Below are positions 29,671 to 39,741 of a DNA stretch of 64,000 nt, piece after piece (the first letter of the stretch is position 1; each line of letters opens with the position of its first letter). A program made the translations under genes and the position numbers. Source of the DNA: Hoeflea sp. IMCC20628 (GTDB lineage: Bacteria > Pseudomonadota > Alphaproteobacteria > Rhizobiales > Rhizobiaceae); contig NZ_CP011479.1 of assembly GCF_001011155.1 (NCBI RefSeq), forward strand, positions 1,134,501 through 1,198,500, given 5' to 3'. The notes below the pieces were generated by a model. That model saw only the letters and a list, made by a program, of their open reading frames with translations. It had not been told where the DNA came from and did not search any database.

Positions 29671-30411
29671 TCAGTTGCCCTCCAGCCGGTTTTCAAACAG
29701 CGTCGAGCGGCTGCCGCGCAGGATGACGTCGAAGCGATAGGCCAGCGCATCCATCGGCGCAGAAGCGTTCATGTCGAGCCGCGCGGTCAATTGCTCGATC
29801 GCCTTGGGATCGTTGATGGTACGCACGATCGGGCAGATCGGAATCAGCGGATCGCCTTGAAAATACATCTGGGTGATCAGCCGCTGGGCAAATCCGTGGC
29901 CGAAGACCGAAAAATGGATATGCGCCGGGCGCCAGTCATTCGGGCCATTGGGCCAGGGGTAGGGGCCGGGGCGGACGGTGCGAAAGGCGTAAGCCCCATC
30001 ATCACCCGAGATGGTGCGGCCGCAACCTCCGAAATTCGGATCCAGCGGCGCCAGATAGCCGTCCTTCTTGTGGCGGTAGCGCCCGCCGGCATTGGCCTGC
30101 CAGAATTCAAGCAGCACGCCCGGAACCGGCTGGCCGCGCTCATCGAGCACCCGGCCCTGGACCATGATGCGTTCGCCGATGGCGCTCTGGCCTGACTGGG
30201 CAAAATTGAGGATCATGTCATTGTCGAGCGGACCGATGATGTCATGACCAAAGGCAGGGCCCGATGTTTCGGAAAGGGTGTTGCCGAAGGCCACCAGGGC
30301 GCGGGTCGGCGAGCGCAGGACCGATGACTTGTAGCCGGGCGCATAGGCTTTCGGATGCCAGGACCGGTCCCGGGTGAAGTAATTGGCGACGGATGGCTGG
30401 CTGTTCTTCAT
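29671..30411 (-). CDS. pcaH: protocatechuate 3,4-dioxygenase beta subunit PcaH
   Basis: Iron-bearing subunit of protocatechuate 3,4-dioxygenase. 246 residues from [21 protein letters not shown]. The ferric ligands are visible in RYRHKKDGY (Tyr), [19 protein letters not shown] (Tyr, His, His). The reading frame continues open to 31488, but that extension crosses pcaC and pcaQ in other frames and is not real. Overlaps pcaC by 4 bp. Confidence 0.95.
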   Translation of the reverse strand: MKNSQPSVANYFTRDRSWHPKAYAPGYKSSVLRSPTRALVAFGNTLSETSGPAFGHDIIGPLDNDMILNFAQSGQSAIGERIMVQGRVLDERGQPVPGVLLEFWQANAGGRYRHKKDGYLAPLDPNFGGCGRTISGDDGAYAFRTVRPGPYPWPNGPNDWRPAHIHFSVFGHGFAQRLITQMYFQGDPLIPICPIVRTINDPKAIEQLTARLDMNASAPMDALAYRFDVILRGSRSTLFENRLEGN

Positions 30412-30803
30412 GTGCTGGCCCCTCCCTGTTCGGCCTTCATCTCTGCGAGGGTCCGCTTGGCGACGCGAAACGCGGTATTGGCTGCGGGGACGCCTGCGTA
30501 AATCGCAACATGCATCAGTGCCTCGCAAATATCGTCTTCTGTAGCGCCGGTGTTGACTGTCGCGCGGACATGCATGGCGACTTCTTCCTCGTGTCCGAGG
30601 GCAGCAAGCAGTGCGATGGTGACAATCGAGCGGTCGCGCTTGCTCCAGTTCGGCCGTGACCACACCCCTTCCCAGGCGCTCACGGTGATCAGATCCTGAA
30701 ACGGGGCGTCGAAGGGCGTCTTGGCAGCGATCGACCTGTCGACGTGGGCATTGCCCAGCACCGCGCGCCGCGTTTGCTCGCCAATGGATTTGGTATCCGG
30801 CAT
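30408..30803 (-). CDS. pcaC: 4-carboxymuconolactone decarboxylase PcaC
   Basis: Decarboxylates 4-carboxymuconolactone to 3-oxoadipate enol-lactone. 131 residues of the AhpD/CMD fold without the CxxC of peroxidase members; [23 protein letters not shown] is the family core. First gene of the pca operon and divergent from pcaQ. It is not fused to an enol-lactonase, and no separate pcaD follows. Confidence 0.94.
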   Translation of the reverse strand: MPDTKSIGEQTRRAVLGNAHVDRSIAAKTPFDAPFQDLITVSAWEGVWSRPNWSKRDRSIVTIALLAALGHEEEVAMHVRATVNTGATEDDICEALMHVAIYAGVPAANTAFRVAKRTLAEMKAEQGGAST

Positions 30804-30897
30804 TCGATCCTCCCTGTCTCATTCCCTGGAAACAGTTTACATATTGAAATGGAAATGAATAATGATTTTTTGAGGCAATAATAATCCCGGAACTGGT

Positions 30898-31815
30898 ATG
30901 GATATTTCGCGACGCATTAAAATCCGGCATCTGGAAGCCTTTGTCGAAGTGGCCCGCCAGAAGAGCGTCGGGCGGGCCGCGATTACCTTGTCGCTGACCC
31001 AGCCGGCGGTGACGCGGACCATTCGCGAACTCGAACAGATTGTCGGTGCGGCGCTGATCGAGCGTGATGGCAGGGGCATAAGACTGTCGCATCAGGGCGA
31101 AGTGTTTCTGTCGCATGCCGGGTCCGGGCTTGCGGCGGTTCGCGGCGGGATCGCGGCACTTGCCAATGTTGCCACATCCTCGGGGCCGCCGGTGCGTATC
31201 GGCGCGCTGCCGACCGTATCGGCGACCATCATGCCGGGTGCGGTGGCCGAGTTCCTCGATTCCGGTCTCAGAAGTCCACTCCGGGTGATCACTGGCGAAA
31301 ACTGGGTGCTTCTGGATCAATTGCGCAGGGGAGACCTTGATCTGGTGATGGGACGGATGCCTGCGCCGGAAATGATGGCCAGTCTGCGGTTTGAACCGCT
31401 TTACCGGGATCGGGTGGTCTTTGTCGTTTCCAAAAACCATCCGCTTTCCGGCCATCGCCAGGTGGCGGCCGACATTCTGGCGCACCATCCGGTGCTGGTG
31501 CCGCCTGCAGGATCAATCATCCATCCGTTTGTCGCGCGAGTGATGCTGGAACAAGGCATGGCGCCGCCGGTGCAAGCGGTCGAGACGGTGTCCGACAGTT
31601 TTGGCCGGGCTTTTTTGCGGTCCATTGATGCGATCTGGATCATCTCGCGTGGGGTGGTGTCTGCTGAAATCGCATCGGGTGAATTCGTCGAGCTGCCGAT
31701 CGACACCAGCTCGACCATGGGAGCGGTGGGATTGATCACCCGCGACATCGACCGGCAACATGATGCAGCGGTGTTTTTTGCCGATATCCTGAGGCGGCGC
31801 ACGGCGCAGAATTGA
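30898..31815 (+). CDS. pcaQ: LysR-type activator PcaQ
   Basis: Regulator of the divergent pca operon, expected to respond to carboxymuconate-type intermediates as in Agrobacterium and Sinorhizobium. 305 residues: winged HTH at 1-65 ([23 protein letters not shown]) and an effector-binding domain. The 94-bp divergent gap is AT-rich and holds tandem GAAATG hexamers (30846-30857); I do not see the ATAACC-N4-GGTTAA box described for S. meliloti PcaQ. Confidence 0.9.
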   Translation: MDISRRIKIRHLEAFVEVARQKSVGRAAITLSLTQPAVTRTIRELEQIVGAALIERDGRGIRLSHQGEVFLSHAGSGLAAVRGGIAALANVATSSGPPVRIGALPTVSATIMPGAVAEFLDSGLRSPLRVITGENWVLLDQLRRGDLDLVMGRMPAPEMMASLRFEPLYRDRVVFVVSKNHPLSGHRQVAADILAHHPVLVPPAGSIIHPFVARVMLEQGMAPPVQAVETVSDSFGRAFLRSIDAIWIISRGVVSAEIASGEFVELPIDTSSTMGAVGLITRDIDRQHDAAVFFADILRRRTAQN

Positions 31816-31923
31816 GCTGGTCTGCCCTACCAAAGTTTGTGGTGTGGCCTACTGGAAGACGCGGCGGGTGCTCTCCATATGGCTCTTCAGGCGGGAATGG
31901 GCGACAGGGGGCTTTGGCGGTTC

Positions 31924-32919
31924 ATGCAAGATATTCTGGCGCTCGCGAGTGCGAACCTGTTGTCACCGGCAGTCTTGTTTTTTGCGCTTGGCTTCTTGGG
32001 CACAATGGCGGGCTCGCATCTGACCTTGCCGGAAGCCGTGGCCAAGACCCTGTCGATCTATTTGATGCTTGCCATCGGTTTCAAGGGCGGTGTCGCGGTG
32101 GCGGTGCATGGGCTCGGGATCGATATCGTGCTTGCACTGGTTGCGGGGATGGTGCTTTCGGCGCTGATTCCGCTGGTGGCCTTTGCGCTGCTGAGCGTGA
32201 TGGCGCGGCTTGACCGGGTCGACCGCGCGGCGGTTGCGGCGCATTACGGCTCGATCTCGATTGTCACCTTTGTTGCCGCCAGCGAGGCATTGCGGGTCGC
32301 AGGCCTGTCTTTCGAAGGCTATCTGGTGGCGGTTGCCGCGGTGATGGAAACACCCGCGATCCTGGTGGCGCTCTATCTGGCCCATGCCGGGAGTTCAGCG
32401 CGTGCATCGCCGGCCAAGGCCGATGGGCGCCAGGAAGGGCTGATGACCGAAGTGATGTTGAACTCCTCGGTGGTGGTGCTGATCGGTTCGTTTGTGATCG
32501 GTTTTCTGTCCGGCCCCAAGGGGCTTGCGGAAATCGGTCCATTCATCGTTGATCCGTTCAAGGGCGTTTTGTGCCTGTTCCTGCTCGACATGGGCGCTGT
32601 GGCAGGGCGCGGTATCCGTTCGGGATGGAAGCACATGAGCCCGGGGCTGGTGCTGTTCGGGCTGGTGATGCCCTATGTCGGTGCGGTGTTCGCGCTGGCT
32701 GCCGGGCTGGCCATCGGACTGTCGACGGGTGGTGTGGCGCTGTTGATGGTTCTCGGCGCCTCGGCCTCCTATATCGCCGTGCCCGCTGCCTTGCGGCTTG
32801 CGCTTCCCGAAGCCAAGCCCTCGATCTATCTTACCTTGTCGCTCGGGATTACTTTTCCAATGAATCTGACCATCGGCATCCCAGCCTACATAGCGCTGGC
32901 GCGGATGGCGGTCGGGTAA
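31924..32919 (+). CDS. sbtA: SbtA-like sodium-dependent bicarbonate transporter
   Basis: 331 residues with about ten membrane helices and a hydrophilic central loop (about residues 158-172), the SbtA (DUF897) architecture of two five-helix halves. It begins with ALASANLLSPAVLFFALGFLG, close to the SbtA N terminus. The ATG at 31924 is preferred over upstream frames that start inside the pcaQ-proximal spacer. The next gene encodes a PII-like protein, the SbtB partner that gates SbtA in cyanobacteria, which supports the call. A related anion could be the true substrate. Confidence 0.85.
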   Translation: MQDILALASANLLSPAVLFFALGFLGTMAGSHLTLPEAVAKTLSIYLMLAIGFKGGVAVAVHGLGIDIVLALVAGMVLSALIPLVAFALLSVMARLDRVDRAAVAAHYGSISIVTFVAASEALRVAGLSFEGYLVAVAAVMETPAILVALYLAHAGSSARASPAKADGRQEGLMTEVMLNSSVVVLIGSFVIGFLSGPKGLAEIGPFIVDPFKGVLCLFLLDMGAVAGRGIRSGWKHMSPGLVLFGLVMPYVGAVFALAAGLAIGLSTGGVALLMVLGASASYIAVPAALRLALPEAKPSIYLTLSLGITFPMNLTIGIPAYIALARMAVG

Positions 32920-32933
32920 CCGTGGAGATCACC

Positions 32934-33245
32934 ATGCATACTTATGCCAAAAAGCAGATCCAGATCATTTGCGAGCGGCCCATCCTCAAGCGCGTCCAGC
33001 GCCATCTCACCCAGGCGGGCGTCAAGGGATTTACCGTGTTTCCCGCGCTATCAGGCTCAGGATCTGAGGGCGAATGGGACCGGGAAGGGATGATTGGCGA
33101 TGCCGGTCAAATGGTGATGGTGCTGGTGGTGCTTGACCCTCAGGACCTTGATCGGGTTCTCGCCGACATCTTCGATGTGGTCAGCGCCCAGATGGGGGTG
33201 ATCACCATTTCCGACGTCGAGGTGGTACGGCCTGAACGGTTTTGA
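32934..33245 (+). CDS. sbtB: PII-like signalling protein SbtB
   Basis: 103 residues with the ferredoxin-like PII fold: KKQIQIICERPILKRVQRHL, a T-loop region around SGSGSEGEWDREGM, and the last strand DVEVVRPERF. In cyanobacteria SbtB binds cyclic AMP or adenine nucleotides and controls SbtA. It starts 14 bp after sbtA, so the two are an operon. ATG at 32934 follows GTGGAG. The longer frame to 32571 lies inside sbtA. Confidence 0.82.
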   Translation: MHTYAKKQIQIICERPILKRVQRHLTQAGVKGFTVFPALSGSGSEGEWDREGMIGDAGQMVMVLVVLDPQDLDRVLADIFDVVSAQMGVITISDVEVVRPERF

Positions 33246-33274
33246 TCAGCCGGAAACGGCCAGGCGCATTGTGG

Positions 33275-33316
33275 TTTTCGTTTCTTTCGTTTTAAACTGG
33301 GCACGAAACCAACGAA
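33275..33316. promoter_or_regulatory. candidate GlpR operator before glpR
   Basis: TTTTCGTTTCTTTCGTTTT is followed 10 bases later by the inverted units CGAAAC and AACGAA. It lies just ahead of glpR and resembles the repeats before glpD (18832-18870). Suggests autoregulation. Confidence 0.55.
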
Positions 33317-33334
33317 CCCTGGATGCTTTTGCCC

Positions 33335-34102
33335 ATGTATCTCGCCCCGCGCCATTCTGAAATCATTGAACTAGCCAAGATCGAGGGAAGAGTTCTGGTT
33401 GATGATCTGGCCACCCGCTTTGATGTGACGCCGCAGACCATCCGCAAGGACCTCAATGATTTGTGCGAACGGCAGTTGCTGATGCGCATTCATGGTGGCG
33501 CGGTTATTCCGTCGAGCACGCAAAACATGGAATATGCCCAGCGCGGCAAGATAGCCGCGGAGGAAAAGCAGACCATTGGCGCCGCCGCCGCCAATCTGAT
33601 TCCGGACAATGCCTCGCTGTTCATCAATATCGGAACGACGACCGAAGCGGTCAGCCAGGCCCTGCTGCGTCATGGGCGGTTGATGGTCATCACCAACAAT
33701 ATCAACGTTGCAAACCGCATGCGGACGCATCCGCAATTCGAAGTCGTGATCGCCGGTGGCGTGGTGCGCGCTTCAGACGGCGGCATTGTCGGCGAGGCTG
33801 CGGTGGATTTCATCCGCCAGTTCAAGGTGGATTACGCGGTGATCGGCGCTTCGGCGATTGATCACGACGGCGCATTGCTGGATTATGATTTTCGCGAGGT
33901 CAAAGTGGCCCAGGCGATCATCGCCAATGCCCGGCAAGTGATCCTGGTCGCAGATTCGACCAAGTTCGAACGCACTGCGCCGGTGCGGATAGGACATCTG
34001 GAGCAGGTCGATACTTTTGTCACGGATAGATGTCCAAACGACAAGATCAGGGGCATCTGCCGCGAATTTGATGTCGAACTGATCGAAACCCTGGCGCTCT
34101 GA
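33335..34102 (+). CDS. glpR: DeoR-family glycerol-3-phosphate repressor GlpR
   Basis: 255 residues from MYLAPRHSEIIELAK. DeoR HTH near residues 20-40 (DDLATRFDVTPQTIRKDLNDL) and a sugar-phosphate sensor domain with INIGTTTEAVSQALL, GGVVRASDGGIVGEA and DYDFREVK, closely matching E. coli GlpR. An in-frame ATG at 33323 would add four residues. It sits 14 kb from glpD-glpK, behind sbtAB. Candidate operators precede both glpR and glpD. Confidence 0.9.
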   Translation: MYLAPRHSEIIELAKIEGRVLVDDLATRFDVTPQTIRKDLNDLCERQLLMRIHGGAVIPSSTQNMEYAQRGKIAAEEKQTIGAAAANLIPDNASLFINIGTTTEAVSQALLRHGRLMVITNNINVANRMRTHPQFEVVIAGGVVRASDGGIVGEAAVDFIRQFKVDYAVIGASAIDHDGALLDYDFREVKVAQAIIANARQVILVADSTKFERTAPVRIGHLEQVDTFVTDRCPNDKIRGICREFDVELIETLAL

Positions 34103-34133
34103 AGCGTTCAGCAAGCCTGATGCGGCCGCGTGT

Positions 34134-34931
34134 TCAGCGGATGTTTCTTGCCTTCTTGACTGCGGCCTCAAGCCCTTCGGCAATCGCCTCCGGGATCGGC
34201 GAATTCTGCATCGAGATCAATCCTGCCGCGGTGGTGCCGGCATAATCGATCATTTCCTGCACATGCTCTGAGGGCGTGGGCTTGCCGTGCGCGAGCATGG
34301 CACCCGACGCCAGGAAGAGTTGGCGGACTGCCCGGTCGGCGATGGCAGGTGAAATTCCTGCCGTGACGGCATAGTCAACCATGCATTTGGCGTAAAATGC
34401 CACAAAACCCGGGACAGGGCCTGTCATGGCTGTGAAATGATCCAGATGGGCTTCATCATCGATTTCATCGGTGGTTCCGCAGGCCTTGAAGATCTTTGTG
34501 ACCCAGGCGCGATCGGCTGCATCAACTTGTGCAGTGGCGACCCACGGACTGTAGGCCAGACCAAGGTCAGCAGCTGGACTGCTCATGGCCCGGACGATCC
34601 GATCGGAGCCGGTGAGGGCCTGGAGTTCGCTGACAGTGACCCCCGCCATGACAGAAATTACCAGACGGTCCGCGACATGAATGGAAATTTCAGATGCCAA
34701 TGCGGGAGGCACCGAGAGGATGATGATCTTGCAGGCGTCGGACAATTGTTTGTTGTCGCTGGTGACATTAATGTCGGGGAAGTGCTCGAATCCTGCTGTG
34801 CTGCCACTCCGGTTGGAAACCCAGAAGTCCGATGCGGGTATGATCTTGCGATCCAGCAATGCGTGTGAAATGGCGCGCCCAAGCATGCCCGAACCACCTA
34901 TGATACCTATCGAACATTCGCTGTTCGTCAT
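34134..34931 (-). CDS. pyrroline-5-carboxylate reductase-like protein
   Basis: 265 residues. An N-terminal NADP-binding Rossmann motif SIGIIGGSGMLGRA is followed by a ProC-type dimerisation domain (TGPVPGFVAFYAKCMVD and the helical end with PTPSEHVQEMIDYAGTTAAGLI). True ProC has a conserved S/T-P-G-G-T-T segment; here it reads DYAGTTAAG, so substrate choice may differ. Convergent with glpR. Could reduce pyrroline-5-carboxylate or a related cyclic imine. Confidence 0.78.
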   Translation of the reverse strand: MTNSECSIGIIGGSGMLGRAISHALLDRKIIPASDFWVSNRSGSTAGFEHFPDINVTSDNKQLSDACKIIILSVPPALASEISIHVADRLVISVMAGVTVSELQALTGSDRIVRAMSSPAADLGLAYSPWVATAQVDAADRAWVTKIFKACGTTDEIDDEAHLDHFTAMTGPVPGFVAFYAKCMVDYAVTAGISPAIADRAVRQLFLASGAMLAHGKPTPSEHVQEMIDYAGTTAAGLISMQNSPIPEAIAEGLEAAVKKARNIR

Positions 34932-35367
34932 CGCAAAATCCTCCGTAAAATCAATGATTCAGTTCTTCCGGGGAGAAGTCTAACCCGATTCCCCGGATCA
35001 CAAACACATGCTGATGGCGGGATCGGAGGGGCGGGTTTCAGAATACCCCGGCACTCTTTGGTGATAAGCACAAAACCAGAAACAGGAAGGGTGATTGCGG
35101 ATTTGTCTGTGATTGACGCTCTCGAAATGCCGGCCGTTTTTGGACACATATCGAGGATTTTATACCTGTTGCAGTGAAGTCACGGCCCGGCGCCAATAGC
35201 AGTTTGCAGAGAAATTCAACACTGTTGTCCTTTTTAGACCTTACTGGTGTCTATATATATCGCCAACGCACACGCCTGATCGCGGTTGAATGACCGTTAG
35301 TTTGCGCCCTTGCGGGCTTTGCAGCTTTATCTTGGCCTCTGGGCAGAATTATTTGAGAGCGGGTTTT
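34932..35367. other. divergent intergenic region
   Basis: 436 bp between the ProC-like gene and the efflux operon. No gene recognised. It contains an AT-rich segment (TATATATAT at 35252-35260) and an inverted repeat at 35235-35253 that may govern the efflux operon. Confidence 0.45.
35235..35253. promoter_or_regulatory. candidate operator of the RND efflux operon
   Basis: TAGAC and GTCTA flank a 9-base centre that itself contains ACC/GGT, about 115 bp before the efflux adaptor start, next to an AT-rich promoter-like stretch. The form suits a TetR-type repressor; none is encoded beside it. Confidence 0.35.
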
Positions 35368-36516
35368 ATGGCTATGCCAAGGTTTCATACCGTTGCCGCA
35401 TTTGTTGTGCTGGCTGTTTCGGCGGCTTGGGTGCTGACCGGGGAATTTTCGTCGATCGGCAGCGCAGCGCAGGACAGTCCGGATAAAGCGTCCGAGGCCA
35501 GCGAACCAGCTGCGGCCGAGACCCAAAAAGTCCTGCGTACAGTCGCGGTGATGGAACCGAATTTCATCCAGCATAACCGGATCATCCGGATCTCCGGGGT
35601 GACCGCGCCAGACAAGCGCACGACGCTTGCTACCCGCAGCGCAGGAATTCTCGGTGAACTCAAGGTCGAAAAGGGCGATAAGATCCGGACCGGAGATGTT
35701 GTTCTGGTGCTCGACGGTGCTGAAAAGCAGTCCGTCGTGGATACGGCCAAGGCACTTCTGGATCAGCGCCAGAAGGAAGCCGACAACATCGAGCGGCTGG
35801 TCAAGAACGGCATTTCCCCATCCACACAAAGTGACAGCGCCCGTTCGGCACTGGCGTCAGCCCGCTCGCAACTGGAAGCCGCGCAGGCCGATGTCGACCG
35901 GTTGACCGTCGTTGCGCCATTTTCTGGCGTTATCGATCAGGTTATGGTCGAGGAAGGCAGCTGGCTGCCCTCGGGCGAGGATGTTGCGGTGCTGCTGCAG
36001 CTTGATCCGGTGGTGGCGCTGGGTGAAGTCAGTGAGCGCGAAATCACCCATGTCAGCGTCGGCCGTGAAGCCGATGTCCGGTTGATCAGCGGTGAAATTG
36101 TTTCCGGATCGGTCCGGCATGTCAGCCTTGAAGCAACGGCGGGAACCCGCACGTTTCCCATCGAGGTTGCCATCACCAATCCGGACAACAAGGTTCCTGC
36201 GGGCATGACCGCCGAAATCATGATCAAATCCGAAGCAGTTACGGCCGTCAGACTGCCGCGCTCGGTGGTCACGCTCGACGCGGCCGGCAATCTGGGTTTG
36301 CGCATTCTCAAGCCCGACAACACGGTCGGTTTCGTGCCGATTGATCTGATCGACGATTCCCCCGAAGGCCTGGTGCTCAGCGGCGTTCCGCTGGACGCCA
36401 AGATCATCGTTGCCGGCCAGGATCTGGTCAGCGATGGCGAGACCGTCAATGCGGTGCCGGCAGATGCCGATCTTGTCGCTGCGGCCACCGTTAAAACGGC
36501 GGAGCCGTCACAATGA
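35368..36516 (+). CDS. RND efflux periplasmic adaptor
   Basis: Membrane fusion protein of 382 residues linking an RND pump to an outer-membrane channel. An N-terminal hydrophobic anchor (VAAFVVLAVSAAWVL) is followed by a biotinyl-lipoyl half-motif (AGILGELKVEKGDKIRTGDVVL starts here; key residues KVEKGD), a helical hairpin at about 110-165 and a beta-barrel domain. ATG at 35368. Overlaps the pump gene by 4 bp. Confidence 0.92.
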   Translation: MAMPRFHTVAAFVVLAVSAAWVLTGEFSSIGSAAQDSPDKASEASEPAAAETQKVLRTVAVMEPNFIQHNRIIRISGVTAPDKRTTLATRSAGILGELKVEKGDKIRTGDVVLVLDGAEKQSVVDTAKALLDQRQKEADNIERLVKNGISPSTQSDSARSALASARSQLEAAQADVDRLTVVAPFSGVIDQVMVEEGSWLPSGEDVAVLLQLDPVVALGEVSEREITHVSVGREADVRLISGEIVSGSVRHVSLEATAGTRTFPIEVAITNPDNKVPAGMTAEIMIKSEAVTAVRLPRSVVTLDAAGNLGLRILKPDNTVGFVPIDLIDDSPEGLVLSGVPLDAKIIVAGQDLVSDGETVNAVPADADLVAAATVKTAEPSQ

Positions 36517-39500
36517 ATTTTGTCGATGTCGCCATCCGCAATGCGCGGCTGACACTGGCGGTCCTGCTGTTTCTGATCATTGCGGGGTCGATGGCCTATG
36601 TCTCTATACCCAAGGAGGCCGAACCCGACATCCAGATTCCGATCATTTATGTGAGCCTGAGCTATTCCGGGATTTCGCCTGAGGATTCGGAACGGTTGCT
36701 GCTGCGGCCCATGGAAACGCGGCTCAAGAATGTCACCGGCATCAAAGAGATGCGCTCGACCGCCTATCAGGGTGGCGGCAATGTGGTTATCGAGTTCATG
36801 GCCGGCGCCGATCTTGCCAAGGCGCTGGACGACGTGCGCAACAAGGTGTCCGACGCCAAGCCGGATTTGCCGCAGGGTGCGGACGAGCCGACCGTCAACG
36901 AGGTCAATATCTCCGAATTTCCGGTGCTGGTGGTGACGCTGGCGGGGGATGTGCCCGAGCGCGCGCTGACCCGTGCTGCGCGCGAACTTCGCGATCGCAT
37001 GGAAGAAGTCAACGGCGTGCTTGAAGCCTCGCTGCAGGGCGCGCGTGACGATCTGGTCGAGGTGATCATCGATCCGGTCAAGCTGTCATCCTACGGCATG
37101 CAGCTCGACCAGCTGATCGCCGGGGTCAATGCGTCCAATTCCGTGGTCGCAGCAGGTGCGCTGGAAGGCGACGAGGGTTATTACGCGGTGAAAGTGCCGC
37201 TGCTGATCGAAACTGCTGAAGACGTCGCCAACCTGCCGATCATTGCGGGCGCCAATGCGGTGGTGCGCGCTCGTGACCTTGCGACCATTCGCTCGACCTA
37301 CAAGGATGCCGAGACCATAACCCGGCTGAACGGCAAGCCAGCGATTGCCATCGAGGTGTCGAAGCGAACCGGGGCGAACCTGATAGAGACCGTTGATGCG
37401 GTCAAGGTGGTGGCGAACGAGTTCAAATCACTGCTGCCGGAAGGCGCCGTCATCGGCTTCAGCCAGGACAAATCGACTTCGATCCGGCAATTGCTGGGCG
37501 ACTTGCAGAACTCGGTGCTGACAGCGGTGATCCTGGTGTTCATCGTGATTCTGTACGCATTGTCCGGCCGGGCCTCGCTGCTGATCGGCTTTGCCATTCC
37601 GGCATCGTTTCTGATGGGTATCCTGGCGCTGTCGCTGGCGGGACTGACGGTCAATATCGTTGTGCTGTTCAGCCTTATTCTTGCTGTTGGCATGCTGGTC
37701 GATGACGCCATCATCGTGACTGAATTCGCCGAGCGGCGGATGAGCGAAGGCATGGACAGGAAAGAGGCGTTCTCACTGGCGGCCAAGCGCATGGCCGGAC
37801 CTGTGGTTGCCGCCACCCTGACACGCGTTGCTGCGTTTTCGCCGCTGCTGTTCTGGCCGGGCATGGTTGGCGAGTTCATGAAATACATGCCGATCACGTT
37901 GATTGCGACACTCTCGGCGTCGCTGCTTTACGCATTGGTGTTCACGCCAACGCTGGGCGCGCTGTTCGCCAAGCCAACGGTGGAGGACGGCCCGAAGCGG
38001 GATGGGCTTTACATGCGCTTTGTCGCCCGCGCGGTGCGTCATCCGTTCATCGTGGTGTTTTTCACGCTTGCTGCGTTGATTATTGTTCCGGTCGCCTATG
38101 GCAAGTATGGCAAGGGCGTCGAGTTCTTCCCGAATGTCGAGCCCGACTACGGGCTCTTGTATGTGCATGCACGCGGCAACCTCTCGCTTGAGGAAAAGGA
38201 TGCCGCCGTCAGAAAAGTCGAGAAACGGATTCTCGGCTGGCCCGGTTTGACCAGTGTCTACACCCGCGTCGGCAAGGTCAGCGGTGGCGGCAACGATGTC
38301 GGTGAAGATGTCGTGGGCGTGATCCAGTATGAATTTGTCGACTGGCGTGAACGCAAGGCCGCCGGTGAGATCCTGGATGATTTCCGGCGCGAGCTGACCG
38401 GATTTCCCGGTGTGGATATCGAAGTTCTGGTGCCGCAGGGTGGCCCGCCGACAGGCAAGGCGATCCAGATCCAGTTGTCGGCTGCCGATCCCGCAGGACT
38501 GGCGGATGTTGCGCGCAAGGTCGCCGCGCAACTGGCCGAGACGCCGGGTGTCATCGACATTTCCAACGGCCTGCCGCCGCCGGGCGTGGACTGGGAGATC
38601 AAGGTCGATCGCGCCGTGGCTGCGCGATATGGCATCGGTCCGGCCTCGGTCGGAACCGTGGTGCAACTGGTCACCAGTGGTCTGAAGCTCACCGATTACC
38701 GGCCTGCGGGCGCGGATGATGCGGTGGACATCAGGCTGCGGCTTCCCGAGGACCGGCGCACATTGTCGACGCTTGACGATCTCAGGATTGAGACCGCGCA
38801 GGGTTCGGTGCCGATCTCCAACTTCGTCACCCGCGAACCGGCGGCGAGCGTCGGGACGCTCAACCGTATCGACGGCGTGCGCACCATCACCATTTCGGCG
38901 GGTATCAGCGAAGGCATTCAGGCCGATCCGCTGCGTCAGGGCATCGTTGCGGAACTGGAAAAGGCCAATCTCGAAGCGATGGGGATCCGCTGGAAGCTGG
39001 CGGGTGAAGATGAAGAGCAGAAGGCTGCCGGCGAGTTCCTGTCAAAGGCCTTCGGTGCTGCGATCTTCTTGATCTTCGTGGTGCTTCTGGCCCAGTTCAA
39101 CAACTTCCTGTCAGTGGCGCTGGTGCTGTCGGCGGTGGTGATGTCGACCATCGGCGTGTTCCTCGGTCTGCTGATCATGGAGCAGCCGCTCGGAATCGTC
39201 ATGACCGGCATCGGCATCATTGCGCTGGCCGGGGTGGTGGTGAACAACAACATCGTGCTCATCGACACCTATGACCATTTGCGGCGCGAGGGCAGCGACA
39301 AGCTCGATGCAATCCTCGAGACCTGTCGCGAGCGTGCCCGTCCTGTGGTGCTGACCGCCGTCACCGCGATCCTCGGCGTGCTGCCGATTGCTTTCGGGTT
39401 CAACCTCGAGATCATGGCGCATGAGACCACCTATGGTGCGCCTTCGACGCAATGGTGGGTTTCGCTGTCGAGCGCCATCGTGTTCGGGCTGGCGTTCTCG

Positions 39501-39656
39501 ACCATTCTCACGCTTGTGGTGACACCGTCACTCTTGATGATTGTGACGCGCTCGAAGGACAGCAAGATCACGGCCTGGTGGCAACGGATGAAGGCGCGTG
39601 TCGGACTTGGCAGCAAGCCAGCCCTGCCGAGCACGCGGACGGAAGCTGCAGAATAG
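36513..39656 (+). CDS. RND family efflux pump, inner-membrane subunit
   Basis: 1047-residue HAE1/AcrB-type proton antiporter with 12 predicted membrane helices and two large periplasmic loops. The proton-relay acidic pair is present in VGMLVDDAIIVTEFAERR (TM4); the second half has GIIALAGVVVNNNIVLIDTYDHL. No TolC-like gene follows, so the outer-membrane part must come from elsewhere. A terminator closes the unit. Substrate unknown. Confidence 0.95.
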   Translation: MNFVDVAIRNARLTLAVLLFLIIAGSMAYVSIPKEAEPDIQIPIIYVSLSYSGISPEDSERLLLRPMETRLKNVTGIKEMRSTAYQGGGNVVIEFMAGADLAKALDDVRNKVSDAKPDLPQGADEPTVNEVNISEFPVLVVTLAGDVPERALTRAARELRDRMEEVNGVLEASLQGARDDLVEVIIDPVKLSSYGMQLDQLIAGVNASNSVVAAGALEGDEGYYAVKVPLLIETAEDVANLPIIAGANAVVRARDLATIRSTYKDAETITRLNGKPAIAIEVSKRTGANLIETVDAVKVVANEFKSLLPEGAVIGFSQDKSTSIRQLLGDLQNSVLTAVILVFIVILYALSGRASLLIGFAIPASFLMGILALSLAGLTVNIVVLFSLILAVGMLVDDAIIVTEFAERRMSEGMDRKEAFSLAAKRMAGPVVAATLTRVAAFSPLLFWPGMVGEFMKYMPITLIATLSASLLYALVFTPTLGALFAKPTVEDGPKRDGLYMRFVARAVRHPFIVVFFTLAALIIVPVAYGKYGKGVEFFPNVEPDYGLLYVHARGNLSLEEKDAAVRKVEKRILGWPGLTSVYTRVGKVSGGGNDVGEDVVGVIQYEFVDWRERKAAGEILDDFRRELTGFPGVDIEVLVPQGGPPTGKAIQIQLSAADPAGLADVARKVAAQLAETPGVIDISNGLPPPGVDWEIKVDRAVAARYGIGPASVGTVVQLVTSGLKLTDYRPAGADDAVDIRLRLPEDRRTLSTLDDLRIETAQGSVPISNFVTREPAASVGTLNRIDGVRTITISAGISEGIQADPLRQGIVAELEKANLEAMGIRWKLAGEDEEQKAAGEFLSKAFGAAIFLIFVVLLAQFNNFLSVALVLSAVVMSTIGVFLGLLIMEQPLGIVMTGIGIIALAGVVVNNNIVLIDTYDHLRREGSDKLDAILETCRERARPVVLTAVTAILGVLPIAFGFNLEIMAHETTYGAPSTQWWVSLSSAIVFGLAFSTILTLVVTPSLLMIVTRSKDSKITAWWQRMKARVGLGSKPALPSTRTEAAE

Positions 39657-39682
39657 CGGTATCCCTCGATGTTGGAACGCTT

Positions 39683-39726
39683 CACAGGGCGCCCGGGTTT
39701 GACCACCCGAGCGCCCTGTGTCTTTT
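39683..39726. terminator. terminator between RND pump and TehA-like gene
   Basis: CACAGGGCGC and GCGCCCTGTG with inner CGGGT/ACCCG form a long stem, followed by TCTTTTC. Between convergent genes, so it may act in both directions. Confidence 0.85.
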
Positions 39727-39741
39727 CATGGGTTCTCTGGA

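Noticed and set aside
30822-30831. TTCC-CT-GGAA palindrome before pcaC as a PcaQ site
   Set aside because: Short, overlaps the ribosome-binding region of pcaC and does not match the known PcaQ box.
29671-31488. 605-residue open frame extending pcaH upstream
   Set aside because: Only the last 246 residues match PcaH. The extension crosses pcaC and pcaQ in other frames.
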